Assembly: GCF_030272615.1 (NCBI RefSeq)
Contig: NC_081412.1
Span: 684,954,583-685,012,582 of the forward strand
Reading direction: 5' to 3'
Source of the DNA: Cryptomeria japonica
Lineage: Eukaryota > Streptophyta > Pinopsida > Cupressales > Cupressaceae
DNA length: 58,000 bases
Part shown: one piece after another, positions 56,963-58,000 of the stretch
Numbering within the stretch: position 1 is the first letter of the stretch
Layout: every line of letters starts with the position of its first letter
The notes under the pieces: generated by a model
What the model saw: the letters and a program-made list of their open reading frames with translations, nothing else
Databases searched by the model: none
Told to the model about the DNA's origin: nothing
Translations under genes and position numbers: made by a program

Positions 56963-58000
56963 TGAATACTAAGAGGGGGGGGTGAATTAGTATGCCAAAA
57001 CACCTTGCACTAAAACACTTACATAGTCTAGAGATAAACCGATAAAGCAGTCTAACAATCAAACTGGTTATCACACATACAAACCAAAATGTGAATAAAC
57101 CATTCACCCACAAAAGCAATACAACCATAACACAAGATATTTGACGTGGAAACCCAACTGGGAAAAACCACGGTGAGATGGAACTCACAAGTCACTATCT
57201 GCAAAATAGAAACCAGACCGGTTAAGGTCTTACAATGTTCTTCACTAGAACAGATCCTGTTAGGAATCTCAATCTCTATTAGGAGATAAGTCTGATTAAA
57301 GACTACCTTGTTAGAGGATTTTAGATTCACATGTGTGAACCACCTTGTTAGAGGATTTTACAAAGGCTTTGAGGCCTACCCGGTTAAGGGCTACAAACTT
57401 GTCAAAGATGTGAGTAATCAACAAGTGTTTGATCTATCTACTAGCACAAACCGCTTGGTTAGATCCAGTATTGCTCACAGCTAATGCATTCCAGCATTAC
57501 TTCAGTCTTCTCTATCTCACTCTCAGTTACAACTCGATCTTCTCTAATAAGATGGCTCTACTCTTCCACCTTAAACCCTAGCTCAACATAAACCCTATTC
57601 GCAGCTCCTTCAACAACTTGAAAACCCTAGACATGATGTCCTTTTAAAGGAATCTGATTTCATGTCAGTCTAATAGGATTACATTACAATTTCCTAGGTT
57701 CAGTGAATCTAGACATACTCAGTAACACAACACAAGAATCACCGTCAATGTGTCGGCACCGTCAAACAATTGGTGGATTGGTAACTCATCACAAAATGCT
57801 GGTTGGTAACTCATCATAGAGTGTTACCAGTTTATACAAAATGCTGGTTGCCGGTTTGACAAAAATGCTAGTTTCCAGTTTGACAAAAATGAAGATTGGT
57901 AAGAATGTGTTGTGCCGCTTTGCTTCCTTGTACTGCTTGTGATCTACAAACCGCTTGGGGTCGACATGCCGCTTCAGATCGAGAAACACATTATGCAAAA
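56963..58000 (-). repeat. Copia LTR, minus strand, continues beyond the window
   Basis: On the minus strand the LTR ends AATTCACCCCCCCCTCTTAGTATTCA. Its conserved block (+ strand GACGTGGAAACCCA and GGGAAAAACCACGG) lies at 57141-57175. CCTTGTTAGAGGATTTTA repeats occur at 57302 and 57347, also found in the Copia-1 LTR. Short tandem repeats (TTGGTAACTCATCA at 57778 and 57805; GACAAAAATGCT-type words at 57830-57890) are in its distal part. No PBS follows to the left, so this is a 3' or solo LTR inserted into Gypsy-B gag. Confidence 0.75.

Noticed and set aside
56680-56985. 101-codon plus-strand Met/Ile-rich frame
   Set aside because: Wrong frame of the His/Gln/Asn-rich gag run, and it crosses into the copia LTR.
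1-58000. A host gene, defence system or new biosynthetic cluster in the window
   Set aside because: All recognised coding sequence belongs to retroelements, except the PPR relic. No intact frame above about 310 codons exists, and the unexplained stretches show no motif that would support such a claim.

Overview
The window reads as gene-poor nuclear DNA of a land plant with a large genome. It is AT-rich and almost entirely built of decayed retrotransposons. The land-plant call rests on Ty1/copia polyproteins primed by initiator-Met tRNA, a Tat-type Ty3/gypsy element with a second RNase H, plant L1-type LINE ORFs, a tRNA-derived SINE and a fragment of a PLS-class pentatricopeptide-repeat (PPR) gene. 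A conifer or other large-genome seed plant is my guess, not something the sequence proves. No intact host gene was found. Every coding region here is broken by stops, frameshifts or truncation.

Layout. 1-6041: Copia-1, minus strand, 5' LTR on the right, with a near-perfect 289-bp tandem duplication in its integrase. 6042-12598: Copia-2, plus strand, truncated 5' LTR, PBS, gag-PR-IN-RT-RNase H, PPT and 3' LTR. 12599-17614: Copia-3, same family, starting abruptly in mid-gag. 17615-19677: non-coding, two local duplications. 19678-22291: a complete non-autonomous LTR element on the minus strand (two 690-bp LTRs, PBS, near-matching TSD) whose LTRs carry a 48-bp tandem repeat. 22292-27370: mostly featureless, with a PPR pseudogene at 23850-24235. 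27371-34819: Gypsy-A, a Tat-type element (LTR, PBS, gag, protease, G-patch-like linker, RT, two RNases H, integrase). 35441-37514: chimeric copia LTR. 37515-47746: a minus-strand LINE ORF1 apparently split by a 4.24-kb solo LTR (38221-42461, with a CpG-rich island) and by a non-autonomous gypsy-like element (43442-~46373) that itself holds a SINE with target-site duplications. 48060-50290: Gypsy-D (LTR, gag, protease only). 51557-53245: 3' half of a plus-strand LINE ORF2. 53241-56962: Gypsy-B LTR and gag. 56963-58000: a minus-strand copia LTR running off the window.

The genes do not form a pathway. They are the gag-pol sets of several parasites inserted into one another. The informative content is the order of insertion, the type of decay (recurrent CAG to TAG stops, loss of integrase catalytic Asp) and unusual tandem repeats inside LTRs. 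I found no new biological system. The best candidates for a second look are the 48-bp-repeat non-autonomous element, the giant solo LTR with its CpG island, the SINE, and the chimeric LTR.
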